A stretch of 64,000 bases of DNA from Nocardiopsis suaedae (GCF_027706745.1 NZ_JAQFWP010000040.1:1-64000); one strand, 5' to 3'. Shown: positions 16,520-24,702, counted from the stretch's first letter. The notes: a model not told the origin generated them from the sequence alone. Translations and numbers: made by a program.

Positions 16520-16808
16520 TCATGCCTGTCCGGGTGCCACTCCCTGTGCGCCCGGTTCGGCGACGTAGGTGCCGCGCTGGGGGACGACGAACAGCACCCC
16601 CTCGTCGACCAGCAGTCTGATGGTTCGCCGCACCGTGGTGCGCGCCAAGCCGTACTCCTGGACCAGCCGCGCCTCGGAGGGGATCGGCCGGTTCGGCGCC
16701 CAGTCCCCCGCGCTCGATCCTGGCCCGCGGGATGTCACTGAGCTGGCGGTAGGGCGTGACCGGGTGCTCGTCGTCGATCTGGTCATCAGGACCGAATTCC
16801 ATAGCCAC
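16520..16808 (-). pseudogene. Frameshifted GntR-type regulator (tandem paralogue)
   Basis: The reading starts MEFGPDDQIDDEHPVTPYRQ and continues to IPRARIERG. It must then shift one base to reach WAPNRPIPSEARLVQEYGLA, RTTVRRTIRLLVDEGVLFVV and RGTYVAEPG. The shift falls in a run of five C at 16705-16709; one base fewer restores one continuous GntR protein of about 95 residues. It is either a recent frameshift or a homopolymer sequencing error. The stop overlaps a potential ATG of the next gene. Confidence 0.75.
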
Positions 16809-16820
16809 GACGTTAGAAGT

Positions 16821-16834
16821 CTGTTGACCAACAG
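16821..16834. promoter_or_regulatory. GntR operator candidate
   Basis: CTGTTGACCAACAG is a perfect palindrome 13 bp upstream of the GntR pair and before the divergent MmyB-like fragment. It is followed by TACGTCTAGGTACGTACAG, a promoter-like AT-richer stretch. The position suits autoregulation. Confidence 0.55.
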
Positions 16835-16878
16835 CTTCAAGGAGATACGTCTAGGTACGTACAGATACCAGTTCGGCT

Positions 16879-17061
16879 ATGATCGCATCCTCACAAGAAG
16901 ACCCCGGCGACGGCGGGGAGCTGTCGTTCATCAGCACCGCGGCCACCTTCGGAACGCCGTTGGACGTGACCGTCGCCGAGCTGGTGATCGAGTCCTTCTA
17001 CCCGGCCGACGAGGAGACCGCCCGAGCGCTGGGCGCGCGTGCGGCGCCCCGGTCCGCCTGA
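16879..17061 (+). pseudogene. C-terminal fragment of an MmyB-like HTH regulator
   Basis: Sixty codons containing GGELSFISTAATFGTPLDVT and VAELVIESFYPADEETARAL. This is the closing strand-helix segment of the MmyB-like ligand-binding domain found at the C-terminus of many actinomycete XRE regulators. The helix-turn-helix and most of the ligand domain are absent. An ATG is present at 16879 but it most likely represents a truncated gene. Confidence 0.6.
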
Positions 17062-17069
17062 ACGGCCCC

Positions 17070-17525
17070 TCAGGTCACGCAGAACTCGTTGCCCTCCGGG
17101 TCCTGCATCACCACGGTGTAGTAGGCCGCGCCCGGGTGGTCCATCACCCGCAGGGTCCGGGCGCCGAGCCCGGTCAGGCGCTCGGCCTCGGCCCCGACCC
17201 GGGCGCGCCGGTCGGCATAGGGCGCCGACCGGCCGCCGCCGACGCGCAGGTCCAGGTGCAGGCGGTTCTTCCCCGCCTTGGCCTCGGGGACCGCCTGGAA
17301 CCACACCCGCGGCCCCGCCCCGTCCGGGTCGACGATGGACTCGGGCTCCTCCCCCGCGCCCGGCGGGACCTCCCCCTCGGGCACACCGGCGCAGAGCCAG
17401 TACTCGCGCCAGGTGGCGTGCCCGTCCGGGGCGGGCTCGGGCACGTACCCCAGGGCCGCGCACCAGAACTCCACAAGGCGCCGCGGGTCGGCGCAGTCGA
17501 TGGTCACCTGCAGTGTCGTCCGCAT
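17070..17525 (-). CDS. VOC/glyoxalase-like domain protein
   Basis: A 151-residue vicinal-oxygen-chelate protein beginning MRTTLQVTIDCADPRRLVEFW, with GKNRLHLDLRVGGGRSAPYA in the middle and VMQDPEGNEFCVT at the C-terminus. It is the same subfamily as 1044-1433. The function is unknown beyond possible metal-assisted chemistry or small-molecule binding. ATG at 17525. It is downstream of the TetR gene at 17572 on the same strand with a 46-bp gap, so the two may be co-transcribed. Confidence 0.88.
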   Translation of the reverse strand: MRTTLQVTIDCADPRRLVEFWCAALGYVPEPAPDGHATWREYWLCAGVPEGEVPPGAGEEPESIVDPDGAGPRVWFQAVPEAKAGKNRLHLDLRVGGGRSAPYADRRARVGAEAERLTGLGARTLRVMDHPGAAYYTVVMQDPEGNEFCVT

Positions 17526-17571
17526 GGGCGCACTCTGCCACCCGCCGCGGACACGGCAGGGGCGGGGCGGT

Positions 17572-18183
17572 TCAGCCTCGGGCGCCGGGCCCAGACGCCG
17601 GTCGGGAGAGCGTGTCGTCCACCGTGGCGCACGCCAGCCCGGCCACGGACCGCAGCTCGGCGTCCGAGGCGCCCGCGCGGCTGAGCACGGCCAGCGACTG
17701 GTTGACCGCGACGACGTAGGAGGCGAGCGCGTCGAGCGTCGAGGCGTCGGCCGGGGCTCCCTCCAGCGCCGCGCGCACCCGTCGGCGCTGCGCGTCGAGC
17801 AGGCCGCGCACCTTGGCGCTGTCGTCCCCGTCCAGGGCGGGCGCCTGCGCGGCGGACTGGGCGATGAGGCAGCCGCCGGGGACCGAGGGGTCGGCGATGC
17901 GGGCCAGGATCACCTCGAAGAAGGCTCCGACCGCGCGCACCGGGTCGCCGGGGTGGGCCGCCAGCGCCTGCTCGAACCGCGCACCGTAGAGGTCCGTGTA
18001 GCGGTCCAGGCACCGGCGGAAAAGCGCCTGCTTGTTCCCGAAGGCGCCGTAGAGCGAGCCCCGGCCCAGGCCGGTGGCCGAAGCCAGGGCGTCGAGCGAG
18101 GCCTCGGCGTAGCCGCGCTGCCAGAACACCCGCATGGCCTGGTCCAGGGCCGCGTCGACGTCGAACTGCTTCCGGCCGGACAC
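17572..18183 (-). CDS. TetR/AcrR-family regulator
   Basis: A 203-residue TetR repressor. The HTH reads ALDQAMRVFWQRGYAEASLD, then ATGLGRGSLYGAFGNKQALF. The C-terminal domain has the VPGGCLIAQSAAQAP signature of the LmrA/YxaF-like branch. Divergent from the alpha/beta hydrolase at 18359, with a large inverted repeat between them. The recognition helix closely resembles that of the TetR at 44499 (GSLYGAFGNK against GSLYAAFGGK), and the operators are near-identical. Confidence 0.92.
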   Translation of the reverse strand: MSGRKQFDVDAALDQAMRVFWQRGYAEASLDALASATGLGRGSLYGAFGNKQALFRRCLDRYTDLYGARFEQALAAHPGDPVRAVGAFFEVILARIADPSVPGGCLIAQSAAQAPALDGDDSAKVRGLLDAQRRRVRAALEGAPADASTLDALASYVVAVNQSLAVLSRAGASDAELRSVAGLACATVDDTLSRPASGPGARG

Positions 18184-18229
18184 GTGTACGGACCCCCCGC
18201 CTTTCGCGTTCTGCAGGAGAGTCTACCCG

Positions 18230-18278
18230 CATGTTGGAACGACCGGTCCAACTATCTTTGACCGATCGTTCCAACATG
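18230..18278. promoter_or_regulatory. Operator for the TetR/hydrolase pair
   Basis: The outer arms CATGTTGGAACGA (18230-18242) and TCGTTCCAACATG (18266-18278) are perfect 13-bp complements. A second palindromic unit, TTGGAACGACCGGTCCAA, overlaps the left arm. The right side, TTGACCGATCGTTCCAACA (18258-18276), nearly repeats the sequence before the TetR gene at 44499. Confidence 0.75.
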
Positions 18279-18358
18279 TCTAGCGTAGGGCCCGTCCCCC
18301 CGCGAGCCCGCTCCGCGGACCCGCGCCGTTTCGTGCCGCCTGCCCCGAAGGAAAGCCC

Positions 18359-19342
18359 ATGCCCGTGCCGCCGACCGACCTGCCCGCCCCCGCCGGCCCC
18401 GGCTCCGCCTCCGGTGCGCCCGACCTCCCGGACGGCTTCACCGACACCTTCACCAGCCGCTACGTCGACACCGGAGAGGTGCGCCTGCACGCCGTCACCG
18501 GCGGACGCGGCCCAGCACTGCTCCTCATGGCCGGCTGGCCCCAGACGTGGTACGCCTGGCGCCTCCTGATGCCCGCCCTGGCCCGCGACTTCGAGGTCGT
18601 CGCGGTCGATCCGCGCGGGGTCGGGCTCTCCGGCAAACCCCGGGACGGGTACGACACCGGCACCCTGGCGCGCGACACGGCGGCGCTCATGGGCGCGCTC
18701 GGACACCGGCGCTTCGCCATGGTCGGCCACGACATCGGGATGTGGACCGGCTACGCCCTGGCCGCCGACCACCCCGGCCGCCTCGACCGCCTGGCCCTCG
18801 CCGAGGCCGCCATCCCGGGGCTCTCCCCCGCGCCGTCCCTCTTCGGCGCCCGCGCGGCCAACGACCGCCTGTGGCACTTCGCCTTCAACCGCCTGACCGG
18901 ACTCAACGAGGAGCTGGTGCGCGGGCGCGAACACCTCTTCTTCGGCCACCAGTTCGCCACCAAAGCCGCCAAGGCGCTGCCCGAGCGCGCCGTGCGGTAC
19001 TACACCGACACGCTCGCCGCCGACCCCGAGGCCCTGCGGTGCAGCTTCGAGTTCTACCGCGCGCTCGATGCGACCATCGCGCAGAACCGGGAGCGCGCGA
19101 GGCGGCGGCTGTCCCTGCCCGTCCTGGCGATCGGCGGGGCGGAGAACCTGGGCGCTTCGGTCGGCGAGGCGCTGGAGTCCGCGGCCGACGACGTCCAGAC
19201 CGCCGTCCTTCCCGAGTGCGGCCACTACCCCGCCGAAGAGGCCCCCGGGGCGATGCTCGCCGCCCTGACCGCATTCCTGGCCCCCTACCGCGACGGCCGG
19301 GCCGCGCCGGACACCCCCGGGAATCAGACCACGGGGGCCTGA
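18359..19342 (+). CDS. Alpha/beta hydrolase, epoxide hydrolase-like
   Basis: A 327-residue alpha/beta hydrolase. VAVDPRGVGLSGKP and the elbow MVGHDIGMWTG place Asp125 as nucleophile, the epoxide hydrolase/dehalogenase configuration. The oxyanion segment reads LLMAGWPQTWYAW, with Ala in place of the usual His of HGxP. PECGHYPAEEAPGAM near the C-terminus supplies the catalytic His. ATG at 18359 after a GAAGGAAAG site. It is controlled in all likelihood by the divergent TetR at 17572. Confidence 0.9.
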   Translation: MPVPPTDLPAPAGPGSASGAPDLPDGFTDTFTSRYVDTGEVRLHAVTGGRGPALLLMAGWPQTWYAWRLLMPALARDFEVVAVDPRGVGLSGKPRDGYDTGTLARDTAALMGALGHRRFAMVGHDIGMWTGYALAADHPGRLDRLALAEAAIPGLSPAPSLFGARAANDRLWHFAFNRLTGLNEELVRGREHLFFGHQFATKAAKALPERAVRYYTDTLAADPEALRCSFEFYRALDATIAQNRERARRRLSLPVLAIGGAENLGASVGEALESAADDVQTAVLPECGHYPAEEAPGAMLAALTAFLAPYRDGRAAPDTPGNQTTGA

Positions 19343-19377
19343 GCGGTCGGCGGCGCTCACCGACCGGAGCCCCCGGC

Positions 19378-20604
19378 CTAAGAGCGCCGCCGGTCCATGG
19401 CCCACAGCACCGCTACGCCCAGGGCCGCTGTCGCCCCCAGCGCCACCACGCCGTTCCAGCCCCACACCCCCCACAGGCCCCCGGCCAGCCCCGCCCCAAG
19501 GGCTCCGCCGCCGAAGAACATCGTCATGAACACCGAGTTGATCCGGTTGCGCGCCTCGGGCCGCAGCGCGTACAGCACGTTCTGGGAGCTGTTGAGCACG
19601 AGCTGCTGCCCCACGTCGGCCAGCAGCAGCCCGGCCACCAGAAGCGGCAGCGCCCCGGCGGCCCCCGAGAGCACCGCCCAGGCGGCGGCGATGGCCGCCG
19701 CCCCGGCCGCGGTCACCGCGCGCACATGCCCGCGGTCGGCCAGGCGCCCGGCGACCTGCGAGGCCACCGGCCCGGCGGCCGCCTGCAGCCCGAACAGGCC
19801 GATGGCCGTCGTCGGCCAGCCGTAGTCCGGGCCGCCCAGCAGCAGCGCCAGACCGGTCCACAGCCCCATGTACCCGGCCGAGGACAGCGCCGCCATGGCC
19901 CCGCGCCGGCGCAGCACCGGCTCGCGCGCCGGCAGCCCCACCGTGGAGGCCAGCAGTGCCGGGTAGGCGGGGCGGCCGGGACCGGCCGGCAGCGAGCGCG
20001 GCATGGCCAGGCGCAGCGCCGCCGCGGCCGTCGCCAGCAGCAGCGCGGCCGCCCAGTAGGGCGCCGTCCAGCCGCCCGCCTCGGCCAGCGCGCCGGAGAC
20101 CACCCGGGCCAGCAGGACGCCGGTCAGAAGGCCCGACATCATCGCCCCCACGACGCGCCCCCGGTCGCCGGGCGCGGCCATCCCCGCGCCGGTGCCCACC
20201 AGCACCTGCGCGGCGGCCGAGGCGGAGGCGGTGGCCACGGTGGTGGCCAGCAGGACCGGCAGCGAGGGCGCGGCCGCCGAGGCGGCCAGGCCCGCGGCGG
20301 CGGCCGCCAGCAGCCCCACCGCCAGGCGGCGCCGCTCGACGATGTCGGCCAGCGGCACCACCAGCAGCAGCCCGGCGCCGTACCCGGCCTGGGCGGCGGT
20401 GACGATCAGCGCGGCCGCCGCGGGGGTGGTGCCCAGCGCCCCGGAGATGCGCTCCAGCAGCGGGTGGGCCAGGTAGTTCCCGGCCACGGCGAGGCCGGTG
20501 GCCGCCGACATCAGGAACAGCAGTCCGCGGCCGATGCCGGGGTCGGGCGGCGCGGAGGCGGCGGCGTCGGGGGCCGCGGGCGGGGTTCGGCGCGAGATCG
20601 TCAT
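19378..20604 (-). CDS. MFS transporter
   Basis: A 408-residue major facilitator superfamily exporter with about twelve hydrophobic segments. Its TM2-3 loop reads PLADIVERRRLAVGLL, and the motif-C-like TM5 area has GDRGRVVGAMMSGLLTGVLL. The second half repeats the pattern (GLFGLQAAAGPVASQVAGRLADRG). The family is the drug/sugar-efflux type; the substrate is unknown. The ATG at 20604 (MTISRRTPP) was chosen over an upstream one because the first helix begins shortly after. Divergent from the LysR gene at 20685, its likely regulator. Confidence 0.92.
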   Translation of the reverse strand: MTISRRTPPAAPDAAASAPPDPGIGRGLLFLMSAATGLAVAGNYLAHPLLERISGALGTTPAAAALIVTAAQAGYGAGLLLVVPLADIVERRRLAVGLLAAAAAGLAASAAAPSLPVLLATTVATASASAAAQVLVGTGAGMAAPGDRGRVVGAMMSGLLTGVLLARVVSGALAEAGGWTAPYWAAALLLATAAAALRLAMPRSLPAGPGRPAYPALLASTVGLPAREPVLRRRGAMAALSSAGYMGLWTGLALLLGGPDYGWPTTAIGLFGLQAAAGPVASQVAGRLADRGHVRAVTAAGAAAIAAAWAVLSGAAGALPLLVAGLLLADVGQQLVLNSSQNVLYALRPEARNRINSVFMTMFFGGGALGAGLAGGLWGVWGWNGVVALGATAALGVAVLWAMDRRRS

Positions 20605-20643
20605 GGATTCAGCGTCGTCCCGGTCCAGCCGATCTGTCCAACA

Positions 20644-20665
20644 CATTGTTCTCATCGGATCAATG
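20644..20665. promoter_or_regulatory. LysR-type binding site candidate
   Basis: CATTG-N12-CAATG between the MFS and lysR starts fits the T-N11-A inverted repeat that LysR-family proteins recognise. A second dyad (GATTACGATCGATGG) follows immediately before the lysR GTG. Confidence 0.5.
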
Positions 20666-20684
20666 ACCGATTACGATCGATGGG

Positions 20685-21614
20685 GTGGAACTGCAGCAGA
20701 TGCGCTATGTCGTCGCGGTCGCCGAGGAGCACAACTTCACCCGGGCCGCCGAGCGGTGCCGGGTCGTCCAGTCCGCGCTGAGCCACCAGGTGGCCCGCCT
20801 GGAGCGGGAACTGGGCACGCGGCTGTTCGAGCGCACCAGCCGGCGCGTGCGCCTGACCCCGGCCGGTGAGGCGTTCCTGCCCGCGGCCCGCCAGGCGCTG
20901 GAGGCCGCCGAGCGCGCGCGGGCCGAGGCCGGGGCCGCCGCGGGCGAGGTCCGGGGCAGGCTGCGCCTGGGCGCCATCCCCACCGTCACCGCGGTGGACC
21001 TGCCCGCACTGCTGGGGCGCTTCCGCGAGCGCTACCCCAAGGCGGGGGTGGCGCTGCGCACCATCGGCAGCGAGGTGATGATCGACCAGGTACGCCGGGG
21101 CGAGCTCGACGCCGCCCTGCTGGGCGTGCCCATCGACATGCAGGTGCCGGGGCTGCGCATGCGCGAGCTGGCGACCAACCGGCTGACTGCCATCGTCGCC
21201 CCCTCCCACCCCCTGGCCGGGCGGGGGCGCGCCGGTCTGCGGGAGGTGGCCGCCGAGGTGTTCATCGACTTCCCCGCGGGGTCGGCCGGGCGCGCCCAGT
21301 CCGACCAGGCCTTCGACGCCGCCGGGCTGCACCGCGAGGTCGCCTTCGAGGTGTCGGGGGCCGACACGATGGTGCGCCTGGTCCGCGAGGGCGTGGGGGT
21401 GGGGATGCTGCCCGAGCCCTTCGTCCCCGGGCTGGAGGGGGTGGCGGCGGTGGCGGTGTCCGACGCGCCGGTGCGGGCCGAGCGCCTGGTGTGGGGACCG
21501 ATGCCCCCGTCCCCGGCCGCGGCGGCGTTCCTCGCGCTGCTGGAGGAGTCCCTCGACGGCGGGCCCGGGGCCGGACGCGGCGAACCGGAGGCGGGTGGCA
21601 CGGCGGCGGGCTGA
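20685..21614 (+). CDS. LysR-family transcriptional regulator
   Basis: A 309-residue LysR-type regulator. The N-terminal wHTH reads MELQQMRYVVAVAEEHNFTR, then CRVVQSALSHQVARLERELG and TRLFERTSRRVRLTPAGEAF. The effector domain starts at RGRLRLGAIPTV and ends with GVGVGMLPEPF. The start is GTG at 20685 (GTG GAA CTG CAG). The divergent MFS exporter is the natural target, induced by its own substrate. Confidence 0.93.
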   Translation: MELQQMRYVVAVAEEHNFTRAAERCRVVQSALSHQVARLERELGTRLFERTSRRVRLTPAGEAFLPAARQALEAAERARAEAGAAAGEVRGRLRLGAIPTVTAVDLPALLGRFRERYPKAGVALRTIGSEVMIDQVRRGELDAALLGVPIDMQVPGLRMRELATNRLTAIVAPSHPLAGRGRAGLREVAAEVFIDFPAGSAGRAQSDQAFDAAGLHREVAFEVSGADTMVRLVREGVGVGMLPEPFVPGLEGVAAVAVSDAPVRAERLVWGPMPPSPAAAAFLALLEESLDGGPGAGRGEPEAGGTAAG

Positions 21615-21700
21615 GCACCCCGGAGGGCCGCGCGGCACCCGCACCGCCCCTGCACGCCGGTGCTCACGCCGTCCGGCCCAGGGGTGCAGGGTCGCGGCCT

Positions 21701-22181
21701 TCAGGAGCGCCCGCCCGTGCGCACCACCCGGTCGGCGGCGGGGTCGAAGCACAGCACCGGGGCCGCCCCGCCGCCCTCGGGCTCCATCAGGACGGGCCGC
21801 CGCAGGCGTCGGCCGATGGCCCCCAGAAAGCCGCACAGGGCGTCCAGCGACTCCTGGCCCCGGATCTCGCGCACGTCGATGTCGGAGCCGACCTCCTCGG
21901 CGTCCTCGAATCGGAAGATCGCCAGCAGCCCCTCGGCGGGCCACACGCGAAGCTCCGGCCACCGGTCGGCGTGCCTGCGCGCCAGTGCGGCCCGCGCCGG
22001 GGGGCAGGGGCGGGGCAGTGCCGTCCTCGGTGTAGCGGTGCCGCCACCCGCGCTCGACGACCAGGTCCAGCAGCGACTGCCACCCGTCGGCCGCGGCGCC
22101 GGGGACCCTCAGATCGGGCAGCCGCCCGGCCGCCTCGCCGTCGAACAGGTCCCCGACGTCCTCCCACAGCAGGCCGGCCAT
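21701..22181 (-). pseudogene. Frameshifted hypothetical protein
   Basis: The minus-strand reading starts MAGLLWEDVGDLFDGEAAGR and runs to WRHRYTEDGTA. It must then change frame near 22005-22025, in a C-rich run, to continue as LARRHADRWPELRVWPAEGL, LAIFRFEDAEEVGSDIDVRE and FLGAIGRRLRRPVLMEPEGG, stopping at 21701. A single-base indel joins them into about 160 residues. I do not recognise the family. The protein-like composition on both sides suggests a formerly real gene. Confidence 0.6.
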
Positions 22182-22276
22182 GCGGCCATGGTCGCATCCG
22201 CCGCCCGGACAGGGCCGGTCGGGCGGCCAGGGCTAGGGTCGCAGGCGTTCCGCCCCGATCACCCCTGGAGGCCGCC

Positions 22277-23194
22277 GTGAAGTTCGGTGTCAACATCCTC
22301 AACTTCGGCCGCTACGCCACCCCCGAGCACCTGGCGGGCTGGGCCGTCTTCGCCGAGGAGCGCGGGTTCCACTCGGCGATGATCTCCGACCACATCGCCG
22401 TCACCCCGGACGTGGCCGCGCAGTACCCGGCGCCCTTCTACGACCCCTTCGCCACGCTGGCCTGGCTGGCCGGAAAGACCTCGCGCGTGGAGCTGGGCAC
22501 CACCGTGGCGGTGCTGCCCTACCGGCACCCGCTGGCCACCGCCCGCACGGTCGCCAACATCGACAACTTCAGCGGCGGCCGGATGATCCTGGGAGTGGGC
22601 GTGAGCTGGCCGCGCCAGGAGTTCGCGGCCCTGGGCGTGCCCTTCGGCAAGCGCGGGGCGATCGCCGACGAGTACCTCCAGGCGATCATCGGCGCCTGGA
22701 CCCACGACACCGCCTCCTTCGAGGGGCGGTTCGCGTCCTACGCCGACGTGGCCACCGAGCCGCGCCCGGTGCGCCGGCCGCACCCGCCGGTGTGGGTCGG
22801 CGGGGCGAGCAGGGCGGCGATGCGGCGCGCGGTGCGGTTCGGGCAGGCCTGGCACCCGGTGTACCCGCCGCTGGGGTGGCTGCGCGAGGAGGGGCTGCCG
22901 GCGCTGCGCGCGCTGGCCGGGCAGGAGGGGCGGCCGGTCCCGGCGTTCGCCCCGCGCATCCGCCTGGAGGTGGCCGACCGGCCCCTGCCCGACGGCGAGC
23001 GCCGCGCCGGGGAGGGCAGCATCGAACAGATCCGCGCCGACCTGGAGGAGCTGGCCGCCATGGGCGCCGAGCACGTCCTGTTCGACACTTACCGGGGAGA
23101 ACCCGACCTGCTGCGCCCGCCCGAGGAGGAGCAGCACATGCTGGCCGAGGTGGCCGAAAAGGTCGTGGACCTCGGGACGGGCACCCTGCGCTGA
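22277..23194 (+). CDS. LLM-class (F420/flavin-dependent) oxidoreductase
   Basis: A 305-residue luciferase-like TIM-barrel oxidoreductase. It begins MKFGVNILNFGRYATPEHLA and carries GFHSAMISDHI, VELGTTVAVLPYRHPLATA and NFSGGRMILGVGVSWPRQEF, a signature of the F420-dependent LLM group common in actinomycetes. VRRPHPPVWVGGAS is the usual substrate-loop region. GTG start at 22277 after a strong GGAGG site. F420 as cofactor is inferred from the subgroup. Confidence 0.91.
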   Translation: MKFGVNILNFGRYATPEHLAGWAVFAEERGFHSAMISDHIAVTPDVAAQYPAPFYDPFATLAWLAGKTSRVELGTTVAVLPYRHPLATARTVANIDNFSGGRMILGVGVSWPRQEFAALGVPFGKRGAIADEYLQAIIGAWTHDTASFEGRFASYADVATEPRPVRRPHPPVWVGGASRAAMRRAVRFGQAWHPVYPPLGWLREEGLPALRALAGQEGRPVPAFAPRIRLEVADRPLPDGERRAGEGSIEQIRADLEELAAMGAEHVLFDTYRGEPDLLRPPEEEQHMLAEVAEKVVDLGTGTLR

Positions 23195-23473
23195 GAGTCG
23201 GCCTGGTTGGGGGCCGGAGCCTTGGACGGCTCCGCCCCGATTTCGTCCGCCCTGATCTTGCCTCCCGGCTTCTCCGAGAAGGGCGCCGCCCACCTGATGC
23301 ACGGCCTCTGGCGCAACAGCGCGGCCGAGGAGGAGGACGGCAAGGACTTCCCCTGGGAGCCGGAGTGGCAGGAGACGGCACAGCCCCCGGCGCGCGGAGG
23401 CCGGCCTCCGCGCGCCGGGGGCTGTGCCGTCTCCTGGTTCCGCGACACCGGCCCCTCAGGGCCGGGCGCCGCC
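23195..23473. other. Intergenic region with possible gene-end remnant
   Basis: A plus-strand frame at about 23240-23368 encodes LILPPGFSEKGAAHLMHGLW and then EEEDGKDFPWEPEWQ, which looks protein-like but has no start and runs into the long palindrome. It may be the remnant of a small gene. I cannot name it. Confidence 0.25.
23369..23436. terminator. Perfect 68-bp palindrome
   Basis: A 34-bp arm is followed directly by its exact complement, with no spacer (centre at 23402/23403, GGAGGCCGGCCTCC). It lies between the convergent LLM and MOSC genes and most likely terminates both. A palindrome of this size with no loop is unusual, since such sequences are prone to extrude as cruciforms. Confidence 0.75.
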
Positions 23474-24343
23474 TCACCGGCGGGCCGCCTCCTCCTCGCC
23501 CGCCAGGGCCACCAGCGCGCGCTCAGGCCCGGCCCACTCGTCCACCTCGACCTCGTCGCCCACGGCGATGGGGCCGGGATCCAGGACCGCGAACTTGGCG
23601 CCGAACACCACGCCGCCCTCGGCCCAGCGGCGGTAGGAGGCCAGTGTGCGCAGCGGCTCGGGCCCCGCCTTCTCCCCGGTCTCCTGGTCCACGGTGGTGA
23701 CCGCGCAGCGCTTGCAGGGCTTGGAGAAGCCCAGCCCGGTGCCGCCGATGCGCATGGTGAGCACGCCGTCCTCGGTGTGCGGCTCGGGCCATCCCGAGAC
23801 CACGATGTTGGGGCGGAACCGGTCCATGGGCAGCGCCGGGGCCCCGGCTTCGGCCAGGCGCGCGTTGAGCAGGTCCAGGGAGGACAGCGACAGCACCAGG
23901 GCCGCGCTGCTGTCGGCGAAGGCGCTGGTCCCGCTGAAGTGCCCGTTGACCGTGCGGTCGTGCCCGGGGGCGACACGCACCAGGCGGCTGGGCTCGCCCA
24001 GGACGTCGGTCAGCCAGCGCGCGGCCTCCTCGCCCTGGTCGACGGCCTCGAAGGGGCGCCCGTGCATGGTGACGCCGGTCCGCGGCCCCTCGGCCAGGAC
24101 CGGGATGCGGGCCGTCCCGGTTCCGGGGGCCTGCAGGAGCAGGTGCGCCCCGTCGTCCTCCACGCCCGGGCGGATGAGCGCCAGGCGGGGGCTGCCCCGC
24201 TGGCTGCGGAAGACCCCTTCGGCGTCGACCACCATGAACGCCCGGTCGTGCGGCAGCCCGGCGGGGGTGGACACCGCCCGGTTCAGGGGCGCCCCTGCGC
24301 ACCCTTTGACCGGGTAACTGATCAGTGCGGAGACTCGCGGCAT
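23474..24343 (-). CDS. MOSC-domain protein (YcbX/mARC-like)
   Basis: A 289-residue protein with the N-terminal MOSC beta-barrel (MPRVSALISYPVKGCAGAPL, DRAFMVVDAEG) followed by the MOSC sulfur-carrier domain. The conserved Cys is in FSKPCKRCAVTTVDQETGEK. Family members bind a molybdenum cofactor and reduce N-hydroxylated compounds, often with a separate ferredoxin partner; none is adjacent. The ATG at 24343 is chosen because the conserved SYPVKG motif follows within ten residues. Confidence 0.9.
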   Translation of the reverse strand: MPRVSALISYPVKGCAGAPLNRAVSTPAGLPHDRAFMVVDAEGVFRSQRGSPRLALIRPGVEDDGAHLLLQAPGTGTARIPVLAEGPRTGVTMHGRPFEAVDQGEEAARWLTDVLGEPSRLVRVAPGHDRTVNGHFSGTSAFADSSAALVLSLSSLDLLNARLAEAGAPALPMDRFRPNIVVSGWPEPHTEDGVLTMRIGGTGLGFSKPCKRCAVTTVDQETGEKAGPEPLRTLASYRRWAEGGVVFGAKFAVLDPGPIAVGDEVEVDEWAGPERALVALAGEEEAARR

Positions 24344-24457
24344 GGCGACGACGCTACCGCATTTGCACAGGTCGCTCCGGAACTGGTTCGCCCGCAAAGC
24401 GCTGTGGTTCCATCGGAATCGTGGCATTCCACTACCGGGAGGCGCTATGATACGAGG

Positions 24458-24577
24458 GTGTCTGCCATAGAGCTTTCCAAGGCGGCGCAGGAGTACGGGC
24501 CCGTATCCCGGAAAGCACAGCGGACCCGCACCTCCTCATTTCAGGCGGCCCTGGCCGGCGGTCGATTAGGCCGCTAG
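24458..24577 (+). CDS. Candidate leaderless small ORF (39 aa)
   Basis: GTG TCT GCC ATA GAG CTT opens a 39-codon frame (VSAIELSKAAQEYGPVSRKA and onward to GGRLGR). A near-perfect -10 box, TATGAT (24446-24451), lies seven bases before the GTG, which is the geometry of a leaderless transcript. No family is recognised. It is in the lower-GC island, divergent from the MOSC gene and overlapping the stop of the small membrane ORF on the other strand. Confidence 0.32.
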   Translation: MSAIELSKAAQEYGPVSRKAQRTRTSSFQAALAGGRLGR

Positions 24578-24702
24578 TCGGGGCCGTTCACACGAAGCAG
24601 CACCTCGACGAGGTAGGAAACGAGCGCCTTCAGCACTCCCGCTCCAATCGCAGGAGCGATCCACCAGTGTGAGACTCGCTTCCCGCGCTTCTTTTCACTC
24701 AA
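24574..24702 (-). CDS. Candidate small single-TM protein (42 aa)
   Basis: TTG-initiated frame encoding a basic N-terminus (SEKKRGKRVS) followed by a clear hydrophobic helix, WWIAPAIGAGVLKALVSYLV, and a short polar tail ending NGPD. An AAGGGGGG stretch and a GGAG lie just upstream. The layout, basic N-terminus in and one transmembrane segment, is that of a small membrane peptide. Function unknown. It sits in a lower-GC island. Confidence 0.35.
   Translation of the reverse strand: MSEKKRGKRVSHWWIAPAIGAGVLKALVSYLVEVLLRVNGPD

Noticed and set aside
24446-24469. A short cysteine-containing leader peptide (MIRGCLP) as attenuator
   Set aside because: Its ATG lies inside the TATGAT promoter box, so it would not be on the transcript.
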